Shown here piece after piece: positions 1 to 7,599 of a DNA stretch of 64,000 nt. Numbering within the stretch: the first letter of the stretch is position 1; each line of letters starts with the position of its first letter. The translations under genes and the position numbers were made by a program. The notes beneath the pieces are model-generated. The model saw nothing but the letters and a program-made list of their open reading frames with translations. It had not been told where the DNA came from and did no database searches. Source of the DNA: Bacteroidales bacterium (GTDB lineage Bacteria; Bacteroidota; Bacteroidia; Bacteroidales; F082); the NCBI GenBank assembly GCA_016285355.1, contig JAEEQP010000015.1, positions 6,360 through 70,359 on the forward strand, read 5' to 3'.

Positions 1-2
1 AA

Positions 3-395
3 ATGGATGGCAAACAAATCCTGTGCTACGAGAAGGGCGGCAATCTTGAAGTTTCCAACTACAAGGACGGTGAACGTGACGGCGAGACCACTTGGTATTA
101 TGAAGATGGTCAAAAGAAAATGACCATTGAGTATTCCAATGGCCAGTTCAACGGCAAGCAGGAAAGTTTCTATCCTGATGGCTCAGTCAAGAGCGAAGCC
201 ACCTACAAAAACGGTGTGTTGCAAGGTAAAAAGAAGACCTACGCCGAGAAGCAGAAGCCGCAAGACGAGAAAAAGGTGACAGACACTAAACAGGTGAAGG
301 ACAAAGAGATAAAGGGGAATGCAACCGATATAAAGAAGGACAAAGAGCTTAAAGGAAAAGTGAATGCCAGCAAAAAGGATGTGAAGAAACCTTGA
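3..395 (+). CDS. MORN/YwqK-like repeat protein, probably 5'-truncated by the window edge
   Basis: The first ~75 residues are short repeats of the type YxDGxxxGxxxxYYxDGQ, ending in KNGVLQGKKK. This pattern is seen in YwqK/MORN-type proteins, often annotated as toxin-antitoxin YwqK antitoxin although the biochemical role is unclear. The last ~50 residues are a Lys/Asp/Glu-rich, low-complexity tail. There is no signal peptide or other N-terminal domain, and the repeats begin at once, so the ATG at 3 is probably internal and the true start lies before the window. The stop codon overlaps the start of the next gene by four bases, so the two are probably cotranscribed and translationally coupled. 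Confidence 0.6.
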   Translation: MDGKQILCYEKGGNLEVSNYKDGERDGETTWYYEDGQKKMTIEYSNGQFNGKQESFYPDGSVKSEATYKNGVLQGKKKTYAEKQKPQDEKKVTDTKQVKDKEIKGNATDIKKDKELKGKVNASKKDVKKP

Positions 396-2320
396 ACCGC
401 TTTGGACTTATTGTTTTGATTTTGTTGGGCATGGGGCTCTCGCAGCTTCATGCCCAAGATACTATTATACTGCATTCCGTTGAGGTGACGGCGGAGCGGA
501 GTGATATTGAGGTGCTGAAACCTTTGGTGGCGAAAAAACTGGACACCCTCGTGCTGCAATCCAAAAGCACTTCAAGCCTTGCAGATTTGCTCATCCAACA
601 CAGTCCTGTTTTCATCAAGACATACGGCCCTGGCGGTACTTCCACGGCTTCGTTTCGCGGCACGACCGCCAGTCATACCTTGGTGCTTTGGAACGGTTTC
701 CAACTCAATGCGCCAAGCCTTGGACAAGTGGATTTCAGCACCATCCCTGTGTTTTTGGCTGACGATGTGAGCCTTAACTGGGGTAGTGGCACCTCTAATA
801 ATAGCGGCGGTTTGGGCGGTGCGGTCAACATTGACAATACGCACCACTTTGGCGATGGTTTTTTGTTGGATTTGAAGCAGACCTACGGAAGTTTCAATAC
901 TTTGGGTAGCTTTTTAACGGTGGGTAACTATGGCAAAAAGTTCTCTTTTCGTGTGAAAGCTTACCGCAATTCATCGGACAACGATTTTGAATACGAGAAT
1001 TTGGCCACCATTCCGCACCAAAAGATGAAGCAGCGCAATGCCGATTTTGTCGACTATGGCGTGATGCCCGAGATGAGCCTGATGTTGGGCAACAATGTCA
1101 TTTCCGTCTCGTCGTGGAACCAGTGGAACAACCGCAACCTGCCGCCCATCATGCCCAACGTGTTCAACGTCAATTCAGAGGAGTGGACGAGGGACAACTT
1201 CTCGCGCAATTTTATTTCCTACAAAACCTATTGGGAAACAGGCAGCCTGCAACTGAAATCAGCAGCCTTTATGGAAAACCAGCGTTATTTTCTTTTGACG
1301 CGCAACCCTATTACCGACGACACCGTCACCTTTATTAATTCCGAGAACCATGCCTTAATTCTGCACCAAATCGCCAATTTAGAGCAGCATCTTTATAAGA
1401 GTTGGACGCTGAAAGCCAAGCTGCAATGGGACAACGAGCGGGTGAGGAGCAACAACTATGTGGGGGAGAAGCGGCGCAATTTGGTGTCGGCCTACGCTGC
1501 CGTAAACGGTGAGCCTTTCGACTGCGCCCAACTCAACCTTACCGCTCGATACGACTGGACTGATGGCAAAGGCATGGGTCTTTTCCCGACAGCGACCTTT
1601 TCGTATCAGTTGCCGTTCTACAAGGCCATGAGTTTCACCTTGGGCTACAGCCACAACTACCGCAACCCCTCGCTGAATGACCTCTATTGGTATCCTGGCG
1701 GCAACCCCGACCTCTTGCCTGAAAATGGTCGCACAGTCGACTTAGCCGTAAAATATGGTCTGCAAGAAGGCCCTTTTAAACTTGATTTGCGCACAGGTGG
1801 CTATTTCTCCAATGTGAAGAACTGGATTCAGTGGATGCCGACCTCGTACCGTTTTTGGGTGCCGGAGAACGTGGCCAAGGTTTATGCACGAGGTATCGAG
1901 AACCACATCGATGCAGCTTTTGTTAAGGAAAATTGGAAAATCACATTGTCAGGAAACTATGTTTACACCGTTACCACCGACGAAAGCGAGAAGGCCGAAC
2001 AACAAGGCACCAAGGGCAAGCAACTCATTTATATTCCGCTACATCACGCCAATTTCTTCCTTAACGCCCAGTGGAAAACCTGGAACCTTGGCTACACCCT
2101 CGAGGTAACAGGCCGCCGCAGTACCTCCTATAACGCACAGGAGTTCTTCGCCTACGACTTGCCAGCGTATGTGTTGCATCATGTCGCCTTGGGCAAGCAA
2201 CTCAAGAAGTTCCGCATCGAGTTGCGTTGCAATAACCTCTTCGACACGGACTACCAGAATGTGATTTGGAGGGCTATGCCCGGTAGGAGTTTTGAGGTGA
2301 TGGTGGAGTATAGGTATTAG
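392..2320 (+). CDS. TonB-dependent outer-membrane receptor
   Basis: A 642-residue outer-membrane receptor for TonB-dependent uptake, of the BtuB-like vitamin/siderophore class. The substrate cannot be read from sequence. Residues 1-21 form a signal peptide ending HAQ. A plug domain follows at about 25-150 (SLADLL, TSTASFRGTTASHTLVLWNG, GGLGGAVNI). The rest is beta-barrel, with the conserved region GYSHNYRNPSLNDLYWYPGG near 415-435 and a C-terminal strand ending in VEYRY. The start is TTG at 392, chosen because it gives a complete signal peptide and overlaps the previous stop (TTGA). At 642 residues it is shorter than SusC-type receptors, and no SusD partner follows. Confidence 0.85.
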   Translation: MNRFGLIVLILLGMGLSQLHAQDTIILHSVEVTAERSDIEVLKPLVAKKLDTLVLQSKSTSSLADLLIQHSPVFIKTYGPGGTSTASFRGTTASHTLVLWNGFQLNAPSLGQVDFSTIPVFLADDVSLNWGSGTSNNSGGLGGAVNIDNTHHFGDGFLLDLKQTYGSFNTLGSFLTVGNYGKKFSFRVKAYRNSSDNDFEYENLATIPHQKMKQRNADFVDYGVMPEMSLMLGNNVISVSSWNQWNNRNLPPIMPNVFNVNSEEWTRDNFSRNFISYKTYWETGSLQLKSAAFMENQRYFLLTRNPITDDTVTFINSENHALILHQIANLEQHLYKSWTLKAKLQWDNERVRSNNYVGEKRRNLVSAYAAVNGEPFDCAQLNLTARYDWTDGKGMGLFPTATFSYQLPFYKAMSFTLGYSHNYRNPSLNDLYWYPGGNPDLLPENGRTVDLAVKYGLQEGPFKLDLRTGGYFSNVKNWIQWMPTSYRFWVPENVAKVYARGIENHIDAAFVKENWKITLSGNYVYTVTTDESEKAEQQGTKGKQLIYIPLHHANFFLNAQWKTWNLGYTLEVTGRRSTSYNAQEFFAYDLPAYVLHHVALGKQLKKFRIELRCNNLFDTDYQNVIWRAMPGRSFEVMVEYRY

Positions 2321-2406
2321 GCTTTTTTATAGGCAGGGTTGCGTAGCGCTTCACCACTGCCTTGACGTCGGGTCGCCCTTTCAGGGCTTGGTTTAGCAGC
2401 TATGTC

Positions 2407-2438
2407 ATTCCTGCGGGGGTAGGTGTGTTGGCGGGAAT
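2407..2438. repeat. short REP-like palindrome in the intergenic region
   Basis: Arms attcctgc (2407-2414) and gcgggaat (2431-2438) pair with one G-T mismatch and lie in the 200-base gap between the receptor and hsdM. A second small hairpin, gccctttcagggc, lies just upstream near 2370. Such CATTCC/GGAATG palindromes are common dispersed repeats in bacterial genomes. It could also act as a transcription terminator for the receptor, but no T-run follows it. Confidence 0.4.
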
Positions 2439-2489
2439 CTATGGCTGCGCTTTTTTTGCCAAACATGAGTGAGTTGTGGAAAAAGTTTG

Positions 2490-2497
2490 TATTTTTG
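2490..2497 (+). promoter_or_regulatory. probable -7 promoter element for hsdM
   Basis: TATTTTTG matches the Bacteroidetes -7 consensus TAnnTTTG and ends 27 bases before the hsdM ATG. No well-spaced TTTG -33 element was seen, so the call rests on the -7 box and its position. Confidence 0.45.
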
Positions 2498-2524
2498 TAA
2501 ATTAAATCGTTTTATACCACTTTT

Positions 2525-4084
2525 ATGGCAACAATACAACAACGCGACGAGCTTCACAAAACGATTTGGAACATGGCCGACGAACTGCGCGGCGCCGTGG
2601 GCGGCTGGGAGTTCAAGGCCTATGTGCTCGGTACGCTTTTTTATCGTTTTATATCAGAGAACCTTACCGATTACATCAACCGTTTGCAAGAAGAGGCTGG
2701 TGTCAAAGGTTTCAATTATGCCGACATGAGCGATGCCGAGGCTGAATTGGCTCGCCAGCAGATGGTGCAGGAAAAAGGCTTCTTCATTTTGCCTTCACAG
2801 CTGTTTCAGAATGTGTGCAAGAACTGCAAGGACGACGACAACCTCAATATGACGCTGTCAAATATCTTCAAAGCCATCGAAGGCTCTGCCATCGGTACCG
2901 AGAGCGAGGATGACATGAAAGGCCTCTTCAGCGACTTCAATGTGGACAGCACTCAATTGGGCGGCGACGTGAAGACCCGCAACAAGCTCATCTCGAAGGT
3001 GTTGCTTAAGGTGCGCGACATGAACCTTGGCGATGACTTTCAGGAGAACAAGATCGATGCTTTCGGTGATGCCTACGAGTTCTTGATGACCATGTATGCC
3101 TCTAACGCAGGCAAGAGTGGTGGCGAGTTTTTCACACCGCAGGAGGTCTCGGAGCTGCTGGCCCGCCTCACTGCAGCCGATGGCCATGCCATCCGCTCGG
3201 TGTACGACCCCGCTTGTGGTTCTGGCTCGCTGCTGCTGAAGTTCTCGAAGACGATAGGGAAGGAGAATCCCGCGCTGAAATACTACGGTCAGGAGATTAA
3301 TCCCACGACCTACAACCTGTGTCGCATCAACATGTTTCTGCACAACATCAATTACGACAACTTCGACATCCGCTTGGGCGACACACTACTTAATCCGTTG
3401 CATCGCGACTTCGAGTCTTTCGATGCTATCGTGAGCAATCCGCCTTACAGCATACCGTGGGAAGGCTCCAAGAACCCGCTGCTCATCAACGATGACCGTT
3501 ATGCAGGCCCAGGCGTGTTGGCACCTGACAGCACCGCCGACCTCGCCTTCACGCTTCACATGCTGCGTTCGCTGAGTGAGAGCGGCACGGCGGCCATTGT
3601 TGAGTTCCCTGGTGTGCTCTACCGTGGTGGCAAGGAAAAGGCCATCCGCCATTGGCTGGTGGAGAACAACTACATTGACACCATCATACAGTTGCCTGCC
3701 AACCTTTTCTTCGGTGTGGGCATTGCCACTTGCATCATCGTGTTGCGCAAGGGCCGCCGCCCCGACAATCGTGTGCTCTTCATTGACGCCTCCAAGGAGT
3801 TTGTGAAGAACGGCAATAAGAACAAGCTGACTGAAGCCCACCAAAAACACATCTTCGAGGTCTTCAAGGAGCGCAAGGAAGAGCAGTATTTCTCGCGTCT
3901 CGTGCCAATTAACGAGATTTTGGACAACGACAGCAATCTCTCCGTTTCGAGCTATGTCGAGCAGGAGGACACTCGCGAGGTGATTAACATCGTGGAGGTG
4001 AACGCTACTTTGGAGAAACTTGTTGTCGAAGGGGATGTGTTAAACAAGAAGATTGCTGAAATCATTAAAGAATTGGGAGAATAA
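2525..4084 (+). CDS. hsdM: type I restriction-modification system, methyltransferase subunit HsdM
   Basis: The 519-residue modification subunit of a type I restriction-modification enzyme. It transfers a methyl group from S-adenosylmethionine to adenine N6 in the sequence chosen by HsdS. An N-terminal helical HsdM_N region (about 1-150) precedes the N6-methyltransferase domain. Motif I, DPACGSGSLLL, lies near 227 (SAM binding) and the catalytic NPPY near 305. Length is normal for the family. The ATG at 2525 follows a Bacteroidetes-type -7 box. It is the first gene of an hsd locus interrupted by accessory genes; hsdS and hsdR lie downstream on the same strand. Confidence 0.95.
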   Translation: MATIQQRDELHKTIWNMADELRGAVGGWEFKAYVLGTLFYRFISENLTDYINRLQEEAGVKGFNYADMSDAEAELARQQMVQEKGFFILPSQLFQNVCKNCKDDDNLNMTLSNIFKAIEGSAIGTESEDDMKGLFSDFNVDSTQLGGDVKTRNKLISKVLLKVRDMNLGDDFQENKIDAFGDAYEFLMTMYASNAGKSGGEFFTPQEVSELLARLTAADGHAIRSVYDPACGSGSLLLKFSKTIGKENPALKYYGQEINPTTYNLCRINMFLHNINYDNFDIRLGDTLLNPLHRDFESFDAIVSNPPYSIPWEGSKNPLLINDDRYAGPGVLAPDSTADLAFTLHMLRSLSESGTAAIVEFPGVLYRGGKEKAIRHWLVENNYIDTIIQLPANLFFGVGIATCIIVLRKGRRPDNRVLFIDASKEFVKNGNKNKLTEAHQKHIFEVFKERKEEQYFSRLVPINEILDNDSNLSVSSYVEQEDTREVINIVEVNATLEKLVVEGDVLNKKIAEIIKELGE

Positions 4085-4096
4085 CGAATAATTGAG

Positions 4097-5047
4097 ATGG
4101 GAGCTAGTTTCCACATAGATGGCACACAAGAGTTTGGGTATTCTACCGTAAATAGATACTTGTACTCGTTTTATATTTTCATGAATACCGTGAAGAGAGT
4201 GTGCTCCCGTTATAATAATGCATCTGTGTGGGATTTGAACGGATATGCTGCCCATTTCTGCTATCGTAGGCTTAAATCGTTTGACACATTAACGAAAGTG
4301 GTTCTTGAGCATAAAGATTTTATTGCTGCAGGTTGTATTTTAAGGATGTTGGGAGATAGTGTGGCGGTATTTCATTTGATTTATATGGAGCCAGACCCAG
4401 ATATACGGCGGTTGCGACATGCCTTGTATGTCATTGATGGCTGCGAAAAGAATTTGAAGGCTCTCCCCGAGGATGATGATTTTAATAAAGGGACTATGCC
4501 TGATGATGAATATAAAATCTATAAAAAACAAAACCGTATTAATCGAGAGACCCGAAAACGATTAAAAGATCAAGCCCAACGGATAATTGACAGTTCACCT
4601 CTGAAAAATCGTGATAAGGAAGCCTTTGACAAGATTGTCAATGACAAGAATTGGAAGTTTAAAGAATTCAAAACATATAGAAGGGCTGGGGCTAATCAAT
4701 ATAAATGGACTGAATTATATGAAAGAATAGGAATGTGTGAGGGTTATGATGTGCTCTCGTTTATCTCGCAATACGCTCATGGTTTAAGCATGAGTAATTT
4801 GGTGATGGAGATGAACGAGCGCAATCTTGATGGGATAATAGGTGAAGCTTTTATTCTGATTAAAAGGTTGAATGCCTATTTGATGAATTATTATTTAATG
4901 GATTACAGTTATATCATGAATGGATTGTTTGAACCCAATATGCGCGATAAAATTCTTGCTTGTTATGATGAGGAACATCGACCAAGCATTGATAAGTGGA
5001 ACCAAAATATCATGAACTTAATGTTAGAAAAGGGATTTTTATGTTAG
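4097..5047 (+). CDS. unknown helical protein encoded between hsdM and hsdS
   Basis: A 316-residue protein I do not recognise with confidence. It has no signal peptide or membrane segment and looks mainly alpha-helical. A central charged stretch (about 140-195) is rich in Lys, Arg and Asp, and two aromatic/His-containing stretches flank it (RMLGDSVAVFHLIY; FISQYAHGLSMSNL). The layout weakly recalls DUF5677-type proteins, but I would not assign that. It starts 12 bases after the hsdM stop and overlaps the hsdS start by seven bases, so it is cotranscribed with both and probably works with, or regulates, the modification complex. Its codons are AT-richer than those of hsdM, consistent with separate acquisition. 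Confidence 0.75.
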   Translation: MGASFHIDGTQEFGYSTVNRYLYSFYIFMNTVKRVCSRYNNASVWDLNGYAAHFCYRRLKSFDTLTKVVLEHKDFIAAGCILRMLGDSVAVFHLIYMEPDPDIRRLRHALYVIDGCEKNLKALPEDDDFNKGTMPDDEYKIYKKQNRINRETRKRLKDQAQRIIDSSPLKNRDKEAFDKIVNDKNWKFKEFKTYRRAGANQYKWTELYERIGMCEGYDVLSFISQYAHGLSMSNLVMEMNERNLDGIIGEAFILIKRLNAYLMNYYLMDYSYIMNGLFEPNMRDKILACYDEEHRPSIDKWNQNIMNLMLEKGFLC

Positions 5048-5568
5048 AGTGGAAAAAACTAGGAGATGTTTGCGTATCGTTAAGAAAAGCAATTATCAAA
5101 CAAGATAATTTGGATGAAAAGGGTACATATCCTGTGATAAACTCAGGAGTGACTCTCTATGGAAGATATAATGATTATAATAATGACGGTAATGCATTTA
5201 CATTTGCTTCGCGAGGTGAATATGCAGGTTTTTTGACTTATATTGATGAAAAGTTTTGGGCTGGTGGTTTATGTTATCCGTATCGTTCAAGAAATGAGAG
5301 TGTATTATTAACCAAATACATTTACTCATATCTTAAAAACAATGAGAAAATGATAATGGATACACTTGTAATGAGAGGAGGAATTCCTGCTTTGAACAAA
5401 GCCGATGTTGAAAAGATTCTCATCCCCATTCCCTCTCTCGCCGAGCAGTCCCGCATTGTTGGCATCTTGGACACTTTCGAGGCAAGTATAGCCAATCTGG
5501 AGCAGCAGCTTGAGATGCGGCAGAAGCAGTATGAGTATTATCGGAATAAATTGTTGACATTTGAGTAG
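5041..5568 (+). CDS. hsdS: type I restriction specificity subunit HsdS, single target-recognition domain
   Basis: Specificity subunit that recognises DNA for the HsdM/HsdR complex. At 175 residues it is about half a usual HsdS (~400). It has one target-recognition domain (about 1-130, with LEWKKLGDVC, FASRGEYAGFL and MRGGIPALNKADVEKILIP) and one C-terminal spacer helix (about 135-175, IPSLAEQSRIVGILDTF then a coiled coil ending YYRNKLLTFE). Half-size HsdS proteins can dimerise to read a palindromic bipartite site; whether this one does is inference. The ATG at 5041 is preferred over the in-frame GTG at 4996 because homology starts there and it gives a short overlap with the previous gene. A second copy of the tail lies at 6135-6202. 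Confidence 0.85.
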   Translation: MLEWKKLGDVCVSLRKAIIKQDNLDEKGTYPVINSGVTLYGRYNDYNNDGNAFTFASRGEYAGFLTYIDEKFWAGGLCYPYRSRNESVLLTKYIYSYLKNNEKMIMDTLVMRGGIPALNKADVEKILIPIPSLAEQSRIVGILDTFEASIANLEQQLEMRQKQYEYYRNKLLTFE

Positions 5569-5635
5569 TTGGGGGAATCGCTCCGACTTGAGAGCGAGGA
5601 TTACTATTTGTTGTAGAGATGGTGGTGTGGGTCGT

Positions 5636-5862
5636 CGTGCTGAAGGCACGATATTCCATTTACCCCATACAGCTCTGCTGTGTGGGCAGACCGGACTGTA
5701 ACTGCGTGCTGACGGCACGCTACTACTCATGCTACTACTATCGTCGCTGTGGCGTGCCTTCAGCAAGTGGGGTGCCTTCGGCACATGAGGTGACACTGTC
5801 TGGGCTGCCCCACATGACACTGCGTTTATGTGGGGTAAATGGGATGTCGTGTCTTCGACACG
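5636..5862. repeat. cluster of REP-type hairpins inside a long imperfect inverted repeat
   Basis: This stretch between hsdS and the broken transposase is packed with small palindromes sharing a GTGC/GCAC core: 5636-5650 (cgtgctgaaggcacg), 5705-5719 (cgtgctgacggcacg), 5772-5784 (gtgccttcggcac) and 5848-5862 (cgtgtcttcgacacg). They sit within a larger inverted repeat whose arms are 5653-5669 and 5827-5845 (core ATTTACCCCA / TGGGGTAAAT). Hairpin groups of this sort flank REP-associated tyrosine transposases (RAYTs), and a RAYT remnant follows directly. No coding potential was seen. Confidence 0.75.
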
Positions 5863-5905
5863 CTGTGTCTGTACAATAGAACCGTATAAGATGCGTTACA
5901 TAATC

Positions 5906-6095
5906 ATGAGCTACACTACATCATACTATCATATCGTATTTCGCACCTACCGTAGCGAACACACCATTCCCATCGAACATGATAGGGAATTGTATGCCTA
6001 TATCTACGGCATCGCGAAGAATCTCCGCTGTCAGACCTACCATTAAGGAGAATGGTGCCGACATTGATGAACGTTATTTCTTGAAAGACGAATAG
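5906..6095 (+). pseudogene. internally deleted REP-associated (IS200/Y1-type) transposase
   Basis: The 5' part encodes MSYTTSYYHIVFRTYRSEHT followed by ELYAYIYGIAKN, typical of the start of REP-associated Y1 transposases. After about 45 codons it breaks. A short stretch in another frame, ENGADIDERYFLKDE then TAG at 6093, resembles the C-terminus of the same family. The middle, including the HUH and catalytic Tyr region, is missing, so this is a non-functional remnant with an internal deletion near 6043. An upstream ATG at 5891 is also in frame. It lies beside the hairpin cluster such enzymes act on and probably marks how the hsdS region was rearranged. Confidence 0.7.
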
Positions 6096-6134
6096 AGGCT
6101 TGTGGGAAAGACCTCACACTGAATGAGTTTGTTT

Positions 6135-6202
6135 GAACAGCAGCTAAGTAGCGGCAGAAGCAGTACGAGTATTATCGGAATAAATTGCTTGATTTTGAGT
6201 GA
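6135..6202 (+). pseudogene. duplicate 3' tail of hsdS, frameshifted
   Basis: The 68 bases here align with the last 69 bases of hsdS (5500-5568). After a one-base deletion the remnant reads RQKQYEYYRNKLLDFE and stop, against RQKQYEYYRNKLLTFE in the intact gene. The shared core (cggcagaagcagta..., about 35 bases) is nearly identical. It has no start or target-recognition domain. It is the leftover end of a second hsdS gene or half-gene destroyed by deletion or by the transposase insertion just upstream. Confidence 0.8.
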
Positions 6203-6226
6203 GGAATGAAAAAAGTTGTATCTTTG
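6194..6226 (+). promoter_or_regulatory. Bacteroidetes-type promoter for the DUF4143-type ATPase gene
   Basis: TTTG at 6194-6197 and TATCTTTG at 6219-6226 are separated by 21 bases, matching the Bacteroidetes -33/-7 promoter. The -33 box lies inside the last codons of the hsdS remnant. Transcription would start near 6232, about 50 bases before the ATG at 6284, so the ATPase and hsdR can be expressed independently of hsdM. Confidence 0.65.
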
Positions 6227-6283
6227 CACTGCAAAAAAGTGTAACGTTGTTATAGATTTTTGCAGTAAAATAATAAAGATACC

Positions 6284-7597
6284 ATGGTGATCGAACGTGA
6301 ACAATATGTAAATGAACTGCTTGCGAAACGTTGGAACGGTAAGGTGAAAATCATTACCGGAATTAGGCGCTGTGGTAAATCGTTCCTGCTTTCCATCCTA
6401 TACAAAAACAGGCTTTTGAACGAAGGAGTGGCCAAGGATGAGTTCGTTGAAATCGCCTTGGACAGGAAGTCGAATGTGTCCTACAGAAACCCTGAAACCC
6501 TGTTCGAATATGTCGTCAGCCACACCCAAGACCCAAACAAAAAATACTATGTCTTCATCGACGAGATACAGCTGTCTTATAAAATCAAAAATTCGGATAT
6601 CGATGAGCAACGGGTACCAGTAGAAGACCGCGACCTGCTCTACACCACCTTCTATGACATTTTGAACGATCTTGCGGCACGACCCAACCTTGATGTATAT
6701 GTCACTGGCTCCAACTCCAAGATGCTGTCGAAAGACATCGTCACCAATTTCCGTGACCGTGGTACTGAAATCAAGGTGTTTCCGCTTTCATTTAAGGAGT
6801 ATTATCCCGTTTCGGGCATGGAAAAGGCCGAAGCATTGGAGCAATACCTCACCTTTGGCGGCATGCCGCTAGCGGTGATTGAACCCGATGAGAAAGTCAG
6901 ACGCGACTATCTCGCCGGCCTCTTCAAAAAGGTTTACATCAGAGACATCGTGGAACGTTACGATTTGAAAGACGACGAAGTGCTGAAGGCTGTAATCGAT
7001 GTCTTGTCGTCATCGGTAGGCTCGCTGACCAATCCGCATAACCTGGCTAACACTGCAGGCTCGGTGATGCACAGAAGCACTTCCGACCACACCATTAAGA
7101 ACTATCTCGATTATCTGGAGGATGCTTATCTATTCGTGGGCTCAAAAAGATATGATATCAAAGGGAAACGCTATTTTGAAAGCATTCAGAAATATTATGC
7201 CATGGATTTGGGACTGCGGAATGCAAGACTGAATTTCAGGCAGCAGGAGAAGTCGCATTTGATGGAGAATCTGATCTTCATTGAATTGATGCGAAGAGGC
7301 TACAGTGTAGATGTAGGTGTAGTGGAACTGATGCGTTCAAATGAAGGGAAAAGATATAGGTCGAAATACGAAATCGATTTTGTGGTCAACACTGGCAAGG
7401 AGAAGATATACATTCAGTCAGCATTGAACGTTGATACCGAAGAAAAACGCCAACAGGAGGTCTTCTCGCTGAAAAACTCTGGCGATTTCTTCCGCAAAAT
7501 TATCATCACCGATGGCATGGCTCAGCCTTGGACTGATGAGGACGGCATCGTCCACATGGGTGTGATCCCATTTCTTTTGGATGAAAACTTGATTTGA
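6284..7597 (+). CDS. AAA-type ATP-binding protein with DUF4143-like C-terminus
   Basis: A 437-residue ATPase of the large bacterial/archaeal AAA_14-DUF4143 group, whose function is not established. Walker A is GIRRCGKSF (about 26-34) and Walker B is VFIDEIQLS (about 90-98). Sensor-like TGSNSKML follows near 142. The C-terminal part contains YEIDFVV near 362, a PD-(D/E)XK-like nuclease signature common in these proteins. It sits between hsdS and hsdR and ends three bases before the hsdR ATG. Members of this group occur widely, often near mobile or defence genes, so it may be a passenger rather than part of the restriction enzyme. Confidence 0.85.
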   Translation: MVIEREQYVNELLAKRWNGKVKIITGIRRCGKSFLLSILYKNRLLNEGVAKDEFVEIALDRKSNVSYRNPETLFEYVVSHTQDPNKKYYVFIDEIQLSYKIKNSDIDEQRVPVEDRDLLYTTFYDILNDLAARPNLDVYVTGSNSKMLSKDIVTNFRDRGTEIKVFPLSFKEYYPVSGMEKAEALEQYLTFGGMPLAVIEPDEKVRRDYLAGLFKKVYIRDIVERYDLKDDEVLKAVIDVLSSSVGSLTNPHNLANTAGSVMHRSTSDHTIKNYLDYLEDAYLFVGSKRYDIKGKRYFESIQKYYAMDLGLRNARLNFRQQEKSHLMENLIFIELMRRGYSVDVGVVELMRSNEGKRYRSKYEIDFVVNTGKEKIYIQSALNVDTEEKRQQEVFSLKNSGDFFRKIIITDGMAQPWTDEDGIVHMGVIPFLLDENLI

Positions 7598-7599
7598 TT

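Noticed and set aside
2321..2524. A possible small gene between the receptor and hsdM
   Set aside because: Only short, incoherent frames and palindromes were seen; the promoter and repeats explain the gap.
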